A stretch of DNA of 64,000 nucleotides from Streptomyces sp. WMMC500 (GTDB taxonomy: Bacteria > Actinomycetota > Actinomycetes > Streptomycetales > Streptomycetaceae). Both the position numbers and the translations under genes were made by a program. The notes under the pieces are model-generated. The model was not told the origin of the DNA, ran no database searches, and saw only the letters and a list, made by a program, of their open reading frames with translations. Where the stretch lies: contig NZ_CP114905.1 in the NCBI RefSeq assembly GCF_027497195.1, positions 3,882,001 through 3,946,000 of the forward strand, read 5' to 3'. Below, piece by piece: positions 1 through 8,252 of the stretch. Positions within the stretch are counted from its first letter, which is position 1. Each line of letters begins with the position of its first letter.

Positions 1-714
1 GGTGGGCTTGAGCAGCGGCCAGGTGATCTGCTTGAACGAGGTCCAGGGCCCGGCGCCGTCGATCTTCGCGGCCTCGTACAGCTCCCGGGGGATCTCGTTG
101 AGACCCGCCAGGAAAATGATCATGTAGTAGCCCATGTAGTACCAGACGGTGACCGCGATCACCGCGTACAGCGCGAGGCCGGGGTCGCCGAGCCAGGAGC
201 GGGCGCCCATGCCCAGCTCGCCGGTGGCCTTGTTCACCACGCCGGTCTGGTCGTCGAGCATGAACTTCCACAGCAGGCCGACGACGACCAGGCTCAGCAT
301 GTGGGGCAGGAAGAGCGCGGTGCGGTAGACGGACATGCCGGGCAGCATCTGCTTCATCAGCACGCCGAGGCTGAGGCTGACCACGAAGAGCGTCGGCACG
401 AGGAGGACGACGTACTTCGCGGTGACCCACATCGAGGACCAGAAGTACGGGTCGTTGAACATGCGCTCGTAGTTGCCGACGCCGATCCACTCGTACGAGC
501 CGAAGCCCGAGACCTGGAAGAAGCTCAGCACGAACGACAGCAGCATCGGCAGGACCACGAAGAGCCCCAGCCCGAGGCTGTCGGGGAGCAGGAACAGCGC
601 GGCGGCCAGCCGCTCGCGGCCCTTGCGGCCGAGCCGCCGGCGGCCCGCGGGGGCGACGGCACGCTTCGCGGCGGCGCCCGGGGCACGCTGCCGGTGTGTG
701 GCGATGCTGGTCAT
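1..714 (-). CDS. sugar ABC transporter permease, MalF-like (3' end cut by window edge)
   Basis: Inner-membrane permease subunit of a carbohydrate ABC importer. The 238 visible residues begin with a basic cytoplasmic tail (about residues 1-36), followed by hydrophobic segments near 37-66, 98-120, 128-152 and 178-204. The EAA loop that docks on the ATPase is at about 214-233 (EAAKIDGAGPWTSFKQITWP). The ATG at 714 is preceded by AAGGGA. MalF-type permeases are usually about 300 residues, so roughly the last 60 lie outside the window. It belongs to the same operon as the lipoprotein gene at 2113-3489, but a TnpB element now separates them by 1.4 kb. The partner MalG-type permease is probably further left. 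Confidence 0.93.
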   Translation of the reverse strand, partial: MTSIATHRQRAPGAAAKRAVAPAGRRRLGRKGRERLAAALFLLPDSLGLGLFVVLPMLLSFVLSFFQVSGFGSYEWIGVGNYERMFNDPYFWSSMWVTAKYVVLLVPTLFVVSLSLGVLMKQMLPGMSVYRTALFLPHMLSLVVVGLLWKFMLDDQTGVVNKATGELGMGARSWLGDPGLALYAVIAVTVWYYMGYYMIIFLAGLNEIPRELYEAAKIDGAGPWTSFKQITWPLLKPT

Positions 715-789
715 ATGAGTTCCCTTGCGAATCCGCCCGGCTTCAGCCGAGAGAGGGAGCGGAGATCTTGTCGAGCGGCGCAGGAAGTT

Positions 790-2091
790 CCGTTTCGCCA
801 CCGGAGCGGAGGGGTGTTGTCAGTGGGGGCCGGTAGGTTCTGTGCATGTCCCGTTACCGTCTGTGCCCTACGCCCGACCAGGTGGAGGACCTGCGTCGGC
901 ACTGTGCGCATGCGCGTTTCGTGTGGAATCTGGCGGTAGAGCAGCACTCCTGGTGGACTCCCCGGCGCGGCCCGGCACCTGGCTACGTTGCCCAGGCTCG
1001 GCAGTTGACCGAGGCCCGTGCCGCGAACCCGTGGCTGGCCGCAGGGTCGCAGACCGTGCAGCAGCAGGCGCTGCGGAACTTCGCCCAGGCCATGGCGAAC
1101 TTCTTTCGCGGCACGCACCGGCGACCGACGTGGCGCCGGGCCGCGCGGCACGAGGGATTCCGCATCGTCGCGGTGAGGATCGGCGATGTGCGGAGGCTTT
1201 CGCGCAGGTGCCGTGAGGTGCGGGTACCGAAGGTCGGCTGGGTGCGATTCCGCTGGTCCCGTACCGTGCCCGAGGGGGTGAAGTCGTACCGCGTCACGTG
1301 TGATCGGGCGGGTCGGTGGCATCTGGCGTTCGCGACCGTGCCTGATCCGGGTCCGGCGCCTGGGAACGGCGCAGTGGTGGGTGTCGACCGAGGTGTGGCC
1401 GTCTCCGCGGCCCTGTCCACCGGGGAGTTGCTGAACGCGCCGCGGCTGCGGGAGAGCGAGGCGCGCCGCCTGGTGTTGTTGCAGCGGCGTCTGGCCCGGT
1501 GCAGGCGGGGTTCGAACCGGCGGCGGAAAGTGAGTTCCGCGTTTGCCCGACTGAAGGCCCGTGATGCGGACCGGCGCCGGGACTGGGTGGAGAAGACCAC
1601 TACCCGCCTTGCTGCCGGTTTCGACGTGATCGGCATCGAGGACCTCGATGTGCGAGGCATGACGGCCTCGGCCAAGGGCACGGTCGAGGCTCCGGGCTCC
1701 CAGGTGCGGCAGAAGGCCGGCTTGAACCGCGGCATCCTCCGGTCCGCGTGGGGTGCCTTCGCGGCCCGGCTGGAGGACAAGGCCCCCGGCCGGGTGGTCC
1801 GGGTCGATCCGGCGTACACGTCCCAGTGTTGTTCGGCCTGCGGGATGGTGGACCGGGAGGCGCGCGAGAGCCAAGCCGTCTTCCGGTGTCGCGCCTGCGG
1901 GCACACGGACAACGCCGACGTCAACGCCGCACGCAATATTCGTACGGCCGCCGGACGGGCGGTTGCTGCACGGGAAGGGCCCTGCATGAACGGGCCGGTG
2001 CACCGTGAACCTCAATCCGACCTCCTCCTCTCCGCGTAGAGCCGGTGCCTCGGGTTGGAATCCCCCTCGTCCACGAGGGGGAGGACGTCAA
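790..2091 (+). mobile_element. IS200/IS605-type element carrying tnpB only
   Basis: This stretch separates two genes of one ABC operon and holds a single tnpB gene. The right end is recognisable: a 9-bp hairpin (arms CCCCCTCGT and ACGAGGGGG, 2062-2081) followed by GAGGACGTCAA, the form I know from IS605-family right ends, ending at TCAA (2088-2091). No tnpA transposase is present, so the element would need one in trans. The left end is not clear; GTGTTGTCAGTGGGGGCC near 813-830 may be part of it, and the start coordinate is a guess. This family makes no target-site duplication, so none is expected. Confidence 0.75.
846..2039 (+). CDS. tnpB: TnpB RNA-guided endonuclease (IS605 OrfB family)
   Basis: Transposon-encoded nuclease that uses an RNA made from its own 3' end to cut DNA. 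The protein is 397 residues, typical for TnpB. The N-terminal helical part (1-160) is followed by a split RuvC fold with all three acidic residues present: D181 in GVDRG, E265 in IGIEDLDV and D358 in NADVNAARNI. A zinc ribbon lies between the last two motifs (C329, C332, C348, C351). Because the catalytic set is complete it should be a nuclease rather than an inactivated TldR-type repressor. It lies antisense to the flanking ABC operon. Activity is inferred from these residues. Confidence 0.92.
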   Translation: MSRYRLCPTPDQVEDLRRHCAHARFVWNLAVEQHSWWTPRRGPAPGYVAQARQLTEARAANPWLAAGSQTVQQQALRNFAQAMANFFRGTHRRPTWRRAARHEGFRIVAVRIGDVRRLSRRCREVRVPKVGWVRFRWSRTVPEGVKSYRVTCDRAGRWHLAFATVPDPGPAPGNGAVVGVDRGVAVSAALSTGELLNAPRLRESEARRLVLLQRRLARCRRGSNRRRKVSSAFARLKARDADRRRDWVEKTTTRLAAGFDVIGIEDLDVRGMTASAKGTVEAPGSQVRQKAGLNRGILRSAWGAFAARLEDKAPGRVVRVDPAYTSQCCSACGMVDREARESQAVFRCRACGHTDNADVNAARNIRTAAGRAVAAREGPCMNGPVHREPQSDLLLSA

Positions 2092-2109
2092 GAAGGCGTC
2101 GATGGTCTG
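1940..2109 (+). ncRNA. predicted omega RNA (reRNA) with guide, overlapping tnpB 3' end
   Basis: In TnpB systems the guide RNA scaffold is formed by the 3' end of tnpB plus the element's right end, and the guide is the flanking DNA. The scaffold here would include the hairpin at 2062-2081 and end at TCAA (2088-2091), so the guide would start at 2092 (GAAGGCGTCGATGGTCTGAC). The 5' boundary is a guess. The guide closely matches the neighbouring lipoprotein gene 54 bp further on (see findings). RNA-seq would be needed to show the transcript. Confidence 0.5.
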
Positions 2110-2163
2110 ACGTCAAATCAGGCTCGCCCCTCGGTAGCTCTTCAAGAACGCGTCGATGGTCTG
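2088..2163. repeat. 22-bp imperfect direct repeat at TnpB right end and lipoprotein gene end
   Basis: TCAAGAAGGCGTCGATGGTC (start of the first copy, 2088-2109) and TCAAGAACGCGTCGATGGTC (second copy, 2142-2163) match at 21 of 22 bases over the full length and lie 54 bp apart. The second copy is the coding end of the lipoprotein gene. The first spans the last four bases of the element and the predicted guide. The DNA between and around the copies is not similar. Confidence 0.85.
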
Positions 2164-3489
2164 GGCGGCCCGGTCGGCCTCGCCCTCCACGCCCTTGCCG
2201 GCGAGCATCGTGGCCTGGATGGCGTCGGAGATCGCCTTGTAGACGATCGGCGGGTAGCGGGGCTCGGCGCGGCCGCCGGGGAAGACGTCCTCCTTGAACT
2301 TCTTCATCGCCCAGGAGTCGTAGCCGCCCCGCGCGGTGGCGCGCTTCAGGGCGGAGGTGCGCGGGGAGATGTCGGACTTCACGCCCGTGCACCACTCGAC
2401 GCTGCGGTTGATCGACTCGTCGGACATCCCGCCGAGCGCCCAGCCGCAGAACTCGGCGGCGGCCTCGGGGTTGGCGCCCTGGGTGCTGGCGCAGAACGAC
2501 CAGCCACCGAGGGTGGTGGTGTACTCGCCGCCGGGCGGTACGGGCAGCTTGAAGACCCCGTACTCGTGGTCGGGGGCGCCCGCCTTGAACGCCTGGACCT
2601 CCCAGATGCCGATCTGCCACATGCCGGCGAGGTTCGAGGTGAAGGCGGTGATGCGGTCGTCGGCGGCGGGGAGCGTACGGGGCGCGATGCCGGCCTCGAC
2701 GGCGTCCTGCCAGAGGGCGAGGGCCTGGCGGGCGCCCTTGGAGTCGAAGACGACGTTGCCCGCCTTGTCGACGACCTCGCCGCCGCCCTGCCACATCCAG
2801 CAGTACCAGGTGAAGTTCTGGTAGTAGCCGGGGTCGGTGTGGAAGACGAGGCCGGCGGCGCCCGTCTTGCTGCGGATCTTGTCGCCGGTGTCGAGGAGCT
2901 GGTCCCAGGTGGTGGGGATGTCGGCCTCGGAGAGGCCGGCCTTCTCCCAGACGGGGACGTTGTAGAACATGGCGAGCGGCTCGACCTCCATGGGGAGGGC
3001 GTAGACCTTGCCGTCGACGGTGCGGCTGGCCAGGCTGGTGCCGTAGTCCTCGACGACGCCGTCGTCGAGGTGGGGGGTGAGGTCGGCGAGGATGCCGCCG
3101 TTGTAGTAGCGGGTGAAGTCGCCGGGGCTGAGCAGGAAGATGTCGGGTCCGGCGCCGGAGGCGAAGGCGGTGACCATCTTCGAGCCCTGGTAGCTGACGC
3201 CGGGGACGAAGTACGGCTCGATCTTGACGTCGTGGGTGTCGTTCCAGTCCTTGATGAGCTGGTCGAACCACTTCGACTGGGCGACCATCGCGGGGTCGGA
3301 CGCCTTCGGGTCGTAGAAGTGCCAGAACTTCAGCGTGCCGCCGTCGGCGTTCGCGGAGCCGCCGCAGCCGCCGAGCAGCGGGGTGGCGGCGGCCGTGGCC
3401 GCCGCGGCGACGCCCGCGGTGCCGCCGAGGAAGCGGCGGCGCGAGGGGGCGCCCCGGGCGGGTACGGCGCCGTTGCCGTGCTGGAGCAT
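2113..3489 (-). CDS. sugar ABC transporter substrate-binding lipoprotein
   Basis: Extracellular solute-binding protein (family 1) that delivers a sugar to the ABC importer. The 458-residue product starts with a twin-arginine type signal (RRRFLGG near residue 18) and a lipobox LLGGC with the cysteine near 42, so it should be exported and anchored as a lipoprotein. The body has the usual layout of the family, including a DIFLLSPGDF stretch and an aromatic-rich YYQNFTWYCWMW region likely to contact sugar. It sits 58 bp downstream of the GH172-type enzyme gene and upstream of the permease, so it is the middle gene of the operon. The substrate is unknown; the neighbouring enzyme suggests a furanose-containing oligosaccharide. 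Confidence 0.92.
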   Translation of the reverse strand: MLQHGNGAVPARGAPSRRRFLGGTAGVAAAATAAATPLLGGCGGSANADGGTLKFWHFYDPKASDPAMVAQSKWFDQLIKDWNDTHDVKIEPYFVPGVSYQGSKMVTAFASGAGPDIFLLSPGDFTRYYNGGILADLTPHLDDGVVEDYGTSLASRTVDGKVYALPMEVEPLAMFYNVPVWEKAGLSEADIPTTWDQLLDTGDKIRSKTGAAGLVFHTDPGYYQNFTWYCWMWQGGGEVVDKAGNVVFDSKGARQALALWQDAVEAGIAPRTLPAADDRITAFTSNLAGMWQIGIWEVQAFKAGAPDHEYGVFKLPVPPGGEYTTTLGGWSFCASTQGANPEAAAEFCGWALGGMSDESINRSVEWCTGVKSDISPRTSALKRATARGGYDSWAMKKFKEDVFPGGRAEPRYPPIVYKAISDAIQATMLAGKGVEGEADRAAQTIDAFLKSYRGASLI

Positions 3490-3547
3490 GTCGTGCCCTG
3501 TCTGTCGGGTGGGTGCTTGCGGGGAGGGCCGGGGGCTCGGACCTGTC

Positions 3548-4651
<1,104 letters not shown>

Positions 4652-4664
4652 GGACGCTCCGTTG

Positions 4665-4678
4665 TGAAATCGTTTTCG
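4665..4678. promoter_or_regulatory. LacI-family operator 1
   Basis: TGAAATCGTTTTCG is a near-palindrome with a central CG, the usual form of LacI/GalR-family operators. It is 14-27 bp upstream of the GH172 start codon. The adjacent lacI gene is the likely source of the repressor. Confidence 0.7.
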
Positions 4679-4764
4679 TGCGTAGTCAGCGAAGGGTCAT
4701 CCCAAGTGCGCGCAGCAACTGAGCGAGATCCCGGTGACGTGAGGCAGGTGTGTCAGGGATCTCT

Positions 4765-4778
4765 TGAAATCCATTTCA
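4765..4778. promoter_or_regulatory. LacI-family operator 2
   Basis: TGAAATCCATTTCA has perfect 6-bp arms around a central CC. It lies exactly 100 bp from operator 1 and has the same TGAAAT half-site, which supports both being real sites for one regulator. Confidence 0.65.
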
Positions 4779-5033
4779 CGCGAACGTAGAGTTCACGCAA
4801 GACGGTGTCAAGAGGTCCGTACGAGACCGCGGAAAACACCGTCCGCGCCGACCCGTCCACGCACCCGACCGGATATGCCGGAGCCACGCCGCGGGCCGCA
4901 CCGCGGGTCGCCGGATGCGCGTATCCGACCCCGCTGCGGCGGGCAGGGCCCCGGACTGGCGGAGAATGGGCGGCAGTGCACCGGACGCGCGGTCGACTCC
5001 CGCGCCTGCGTGAGAGGTTCAGGTAGCGGAGAC

Positions 5034-6047
5034 GTGACGACCATCAACGATGTGGCCCGCGCCGCGGGGGTCTCGCCGGCCACGGTGTCCCGGGTCTTCA
5101 ACGGCGGCCGGGTCACCGCCGAGCGCGCCGAGCGCGTTCGCAAGACCGCGGCGGAGCTGGGCTTCTCGCCGAACCGCGTGGCGCGGTCGCTGCGGATGCA
5201 GCGGGCGAGCGTCATAGGGCTGATCATCCCGGACATCGAGAACCCGTTCTTCACGTCGCTCGCGCGCGGGGTGGAGGACGCGGCGCAGCAGACGAACCTC
5301 TCGGTGGTGCTCTGCAACACCGACGAGGACGTGGACAAGGAGCGGCGCTACCTGGAGATCGCGGCGGCGGAGCAGATGGCGGGCGTGATCCTGGCCGCGG
5401 CGTCGCGGAACCGGACGGACCTGTCGGTGCTGGAGGGCCGCGGGATGCCGGTGGTCGCGGTGGACCGGCGCCCGCGGGGCGCGTCCGTGGACGCCGTGAT
5501 GGTCGACAACCAGCACGGCGGCGAGGAGGCCACCGCGCACCTGCTGCGCAGCGGCTACCGGCGGATCGCGTGCATCGCGGGCCCGGAGGGCGCGTCCACG
5601 TCCGACGACCGCCTTGCGGGCTACCGCGCGGTGATGCGCGACCACCTGCGGGAGACGGACGGCGGCCCGCTGCCGCCGGAGTACGTGCGGCACGCCGACT
5701 TCCGGGTCGAGGGCGGCCGGGCGGCGATGCGGGACCTGCTGGCGCTGCCGTCGCCGCCGGACGCGGTGTTCGTGGCGAACAACCTGATGACGGTGGGCGC
5801 CCTGCAGGCCCTGCGGGACGCGGGCACGGAGCCGCCGCGGACCGGGGTCCTGTCGTTCGGCGACGTCCCGTGGGCGTCGCTGGTGCGCCCGCCGCTGTCG
5901 ACGGTGCAGTTGCCGTCGTACGACCTGGGGTGGACGGCGGCGGGGCTGCTGCAGGAGCGGATCGCGGGGACGGACCGGCCGCTGCAGACGGTGGTGCTGC
6001 GCACGGCGCTGCAGGTGCGGGAGTCGACGTCGGGCCCGGGGGCCTAG
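5034..6047 (+). CDS. LacI-family transcriptional regulator
   Basis: Sugar-responsive repressor, 337 residues from the GTG at 5034. I chose this start because the helix-turn-helix begins at once (TINDVARAAGVSPATVSRVF, residues 3-22), as in all LacI proteins; the open frame further upstream is not conserved-looking. A hinge helix with RVARSLRMQRA follows, then a periplasmic-binding-protein-like effector domain (SVIGLIIPDIENPFF near 60). It is divergent from the GH172/transporter operon and two operators of matching type lie between, so it most likely controls that operon and releases on binding the imported sugar. Confidence 0.92.
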   Translation: MTTINDVARAAGVSPATVSRVFNGGRVTAERAERVRKTAAELGFSPNRVARSLRMQRASVIGLIIPDIENPFFTSLARGVEDAAQQTNLSVVLCNTDEDVDKERRYLEIAAAEQMAGVILAAASRNRTDLSVLEGRGMPVVAVDRRPRGASVDAVMVDNQHGGEEATAHLLRSGYRRIACIAGPEGASTSDDRLAGYRAVMRDHLRETDGGPLPPEYVRHADFRVEGGRAAMRDLLALPSPPDAVFVANNLMTVGALQALRDAGTEPPRTGVLSFGDVPWASLVRPPLSTVQLPSYDLGWTAAGLLQERIAGTDRPLQTVVLRTALQVRESTSGPGA

Positions 6048-6134
6048 GGGGCGGGGGCGGAATCGGGTTCGGGACCGCAGGATGGCGGACCCGACGGGGG
6101 AGCCGCCCGAAGGGCCGCCACGCGCGGCTGCGGA

Positions 6135-6156
6135 GTGCTATCGTTGCTGATAGCAC
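6135..6156. promoter_or_regulatory. operator of FitAB-type toxin-antitoxin module
   Basis: GTGCTATC and GATAGCAC form a perfect 8-bp inverted repeat with a 6-bp spacer, 22 bp upstream of the antitoxin start. Ribbon-helix-helix antitoxins usually repress their own operon through such repeats. Confidence 0.7.
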
Positions 6157-6177
6157 AGTTTGGGGAGGTGGTCTTCG

Positions 6178-6411
6178 ATGGCGTCCATCATCGTCCGCGG
6201 GCTCGACGAGTCCGTCAAGCAGCAGCTCGCCACACAGGCGAAAGAGCACGGACGCTCCATGGAGGCGGAGGTCCGGGACATCCTGACGAAGGCCGCGCGC
6301 AGGCCTCACATCGGCTTGGCGCTCATGCAGGCGGCTCAGGATGCGGGCGGAGTCGACGGCCTCCCGATCCCCGAGCGAAGCGACGTCGCGCGAGCGGTGG
6401 ACTTCGAGTGA
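6178..6411 (+). CDS. FitA-like ribbon-helix-helix antitoxin
   Basis: A 77-residue antitoxin. The N-terminal MASIIVRGLDESVKQQL segment is the DNA-binding ribbon-helix-helix, and HGRSMEAEVRDIL is a typical FitA/Phd-like continuation. The C-terminal tail should wrap the toxin. The ATG at 6178 follows GGGGAGG with good spacing; an in-frame GTG-type start at 6160 is less likely. The toxin gene overlaps it by 4 bp (GTGA), so the pair is translationally coupled. An inverted repeat upstream supports autoregulation. Confidence 0.85.
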   Translation: MASIIVRGLDESVKQQLATQAKEHGRSMEAEVRDILTKAARRPHIGLALMQAAQDAGGVDGLPIPERSDVARAVDFE

Positions 6412-6833
6412 TCGTTCTCGACACCAACGTGATCTCGGAGATCTTCCGACCGCAGCCCGACGCGAGCGTCGTCGCGTGGCTCGAGTCACTCACCGGCGAC
6501 GTCGCCATCACCGCGGTGACGCTCGCGGAGCTACTGGCCGGCGTGCGTCGCCTCCCCGACGGCCGACGCAAAAGGGTGTTGTCCACGCGCATCGCGACCG
6601 CTGTCGAGCCCTACCGGGACGACCATTCAGTGCTGTCTTTCGACGCCGGTGCCGCCGAGCGCTACGCGGACATCCTCGTCGCACGAGAGGTGGCAGGGCT
6701 GCCGATCAGCACGGCCGATGCACAGATCGCGTCGATCTGCCTGGCGCATGACGCCACGTGTGCGACGCGAAACCTCAAGGACTTCGCGCACACCGGTGTC
6801 GAACTACTCGACCCGTGGCAACAGCAGCCATGA
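6408..6833 (+). CDS. PIN-domain ribonuclease toxin (FitB/VapC type)
   Basis: A 141-residue PIN-domain toxin starting at GTG 6408. Acidic metal-binding residues are in place: D5 in VLDTNVISE, a Glu in LAELLAG, an Asp in STADAQIAS and a C-terminal Asp in NLKDF. PIN toxins cleave RNA, often tRNA, and are held inactive by the antitoxin encoded just upstream. The 4-bp overlap with the antitoxin gene fits the family. It ends 39 bp from the end of the opposing MazF-like gene. Confidence 0.88.
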   Translation: MIVLDTNVISEIFRPQPDASVVAWLESLTGDVAITAVTLAELLAGVRRLPDGRRKRVLSTRIATAVEPYRDDHSVLSFDAGAAERYADILVAREVAGLPISTADAQIASICLAHDATCATRNLKDFAHTGVELLDPWQQQP

Positions 6834-6872
6834 CCAGGCCGACGATCGAGGTCGCCTCGCCGCGCACGCCCG

Positions 6873-7187
6873 CTACAACAGCCCCAGTACCAGCCGGACC
6901 GCGTGCTCGATGTCCTCCCACTCCGCCGGCTCCACCCGACCCGCGAAGTCCCCCAGCCGCTCGGGGTCCACCGCCGCCATCTGCTCGACCAGTACCACCG
7001 TGTCCGTACCCGCCATCTCGACCCGCGGATGGATCAGTCCGGGCCGCGCGCTCGCCGACGTGGGCGCCACGACGAGCGTCGATATCGCCAGCGCCTCGGT
7101 CTGCAACACGACCCCGTAGCGCATGCCCCGCTGCTCGTGCCCCACCCGCTGCTTCGGCGTACGCAGGCGGTAGATGTCACCACGCAC
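6873..7187 (-). CDS. MazF/PemK-type toxin endoribonuclease
   Basis: A 104-residue protein starting with VRGDIYRL, the standard opening of MazF/PemK toxins. RGMRYGVVLQTEAL and LSTLVVAPTSASARPG correspond to the two core strands of the fold, and the protein ends with the usual helix (WEDIEHAVRLVLGL). The GTG at 7187 overlaps the antitoxin's 3' end by 11 bp, indicating coupled translation. MazF enzymes cut mRNA at short motifs; the motif here is unknown. Confidence 0.88.
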   Translation of the reverse strand: MRGDIYRLRTPKQRVGHEQRGMRYGVVLQTEALAISTLVVAPTSASARPGLIHPRVEMAGTDTVVLVEQMAAVDPERLGDFAGRVEPAEWEDIEHAVRLVLGLL

Positions 7188-7416
7188 GCAGGTCGTCCAT
7201 CTGCTCCCGCACCGCGGCCAGCTCCGCCGCGTATGCCGGGTCCAGGCGCCACTCCCGCACCTCCGCCGCCGCCTGGCGGTACTGCTCACGGACGTACGCC
7301 TCGTGCACCGCCTGCCTTATGGCGTCGGACACCGTCACGTCGCGCATGCTCGCCAGCGCGTCGAGCTCGCGGCGCGTGGTGGCGTCCGGGCGGAAACTGA
7401 TGGTCTGTACGGTCAT
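7177..7416 (-). CDS. ribbon-helix-helix antitoxin partner of MazF-like toxin
   Basis: A 79-residue antitoxin. MTVQTISFRPDATTRRELD is the DNA-binding ribbon and first helix, and the charged C-terminal half (EQYRQAAAEVREWRLDPAYAAEL) should bind the toxin. It precedes the toxin with an 11-bp overlap. A perfect inverted repeat lies 8 bp upstream of the start codon, consistent with autorepression. Confidence 0.85.
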   Translation of the reverse strand: MTVQTISFRPDATTRRELDALASMRDVTVSDAIRQAVHEAYVREQYRQAAAEVREWRLDPAYAAELAAVREQMDDLRAW

Positions 7417-7424
7417 GAGACCAG

Positions 7425-7445
7425 CGTAATACGCAACGTATTACG
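7425..7445. promoter_or_regulatory. operator of RHH-MazF module
   Basis: CGTAATACG and CGTATTACG are a perfect 9-bp inverted repeat around CAA, just upstream of the antitoxin start. It is much more AT-rich than its surroundings and probably overlaps the -10 region. Confidence 0.75.
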
Positions 7446-7526
7446 TCACCAGTGGGCCGGGCGCCCCGGGCCGGCGGCCCGCGCGCATGCGCGCCCCCCG
7501 CGCCCCCTGCCGCCGCGCCCCGCGCG

Positions 7527-8225
7527 CTACCCGTCCAGCAGCCGGCGCCACTCCGCCACCGACTCCGGCGACACCGGGCCCGACCAGCCCGCCGGGCGGA
7601 CCGCGCCGCCGACGTGGAAGGCGTCCAGGCCCGCCGCGCGCAGGCGCGGGACGTGGGCGGTGGTGAGGCCGCCGCCGGCCATGATGCGGGCCTCGTAGCC
7701 GGGTTGGCGGGCCATGGCGCGGGCGGCCTCGGCGACCAGCACCGGCAGGCCGTCCGCGACGCCCTTCGCCGAGCCCGCCGTCAGGTACGTGTCCAGCCCC
7801 GGCAGCCCCGCGAGCTGCTTGCGCAGCGTGTCCCGGTCAGCAGCCCGGTCGATCGCCCGGTGGAACGTCCACCGGCACCCGGCCCCCACCGCGTCCAGCA
7901 GCCGCCCGACCGCCGCCAGATCCGGGCCGCCCGCCTCGTCGAGGAACCCGAGGACGAACTCCTCCGCCCCCTCCGCCCGCAGCGCCCGCGCCCGCGCCGC
8001 CAGCGCCTCCACGTCCCCCGCCGCGAACCCGTCCTCGGCGCGCAGCATGACGCGTACGGGGATCTCCACCGCGGCCCGCACGGCGGCGACGGTCTCGCGC
8101 GACGGGGTGAGCCCGTCGGCGGCCATGTCCGTGACCAACTCCAGACGGTCGGCGCCGCCCGCCTGTGCGGCGGCGGCGTCGGCGGCGTTCAGGGCGATGA
8201 CCTCAAGCAGCATTGGTCTAGACAT
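7527..8225 (-). CDS. cutC: CutC family copper homeostasis protein
   Basis: A 232-residue cytoplasmic TIM-barrel protein of the CutC family. Characteristic stretches are LEVIALNAADAAAAQAGGADRLEL near the N-terminus, IPVRVMLRAEDGF, WTFHRAIDRAAD and the C-terminal FHVGGAVRP. CutC was linked to copper tolerance in E. coli, but its biochemical role is unsettled. The start used is ATG 8225; a second in-frame ATG at 8213 (MLLEV) is possible. A DasR-like dre site overlaps the start codon, which would tie the gene to amino-sugar control. Confidence 0.88.
   Translation of the reverse strand: MSRPMLLEVIALNAADAAAAQAGGADRLELVTDMAADGLTPSRETVAAVRAAVEIPVRVMLRAEDGFAAGDVEALAARARALRAEGAEEFVLGFLDEAGGPDLAAVGRLLDAVGAGCRWTFHRAIDRAADRDTLRKQLAGLPGLDTYLTAGSAKGVADGLPVLVAEAARAMARQPGYEARIMAGGGLTTAHVPRLRAAGLDAFHVGGAVRPAGWSGPVSPESVAEWRRLLDG
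8214..8225. promoter_or_regulatory. dre-like site (DasR box) at cutC start
   Basis: TGGTCTAGACAT matches 10 of 12 bases of the DasR consensus TGGTCTAGACCA. It covers the cutC start codon and lies in the short gap to the divergent HD gene, so it could affect both. Confidence 0.5.
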
Positions 8226-8252
8226 GAAGCACAGCCTGCCATATCGCGCAGA

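Larger units (their letters stand above)
4652..5033. other. divergent intergenic region between GH172 gene and lacI
   Basis: A 382-bp region between divergently transcribed genes. It holds two LacI-family style operators (4665-4678 and 4765-4778), placed so that the bound regulator could block the enzyme-transporter operon and possibly its own promoter. No gene is visible inside it. Confidence 0.7.

Noticed and set aside
846..2039. TldR-type (nuclease-dead) regulator instead of TnpB, because the guide matches a transporter gene
   Set aside because: All three RuvC acidic residues and the four zinc cysteines are intact.
4764..5033. N-terminal 90-residue extension of the LacI regulator
   Set aside because: The helix-turn-helix of LacI proteins starts at residue 2-5; the extension is basic, low-complexity and covers an operator.
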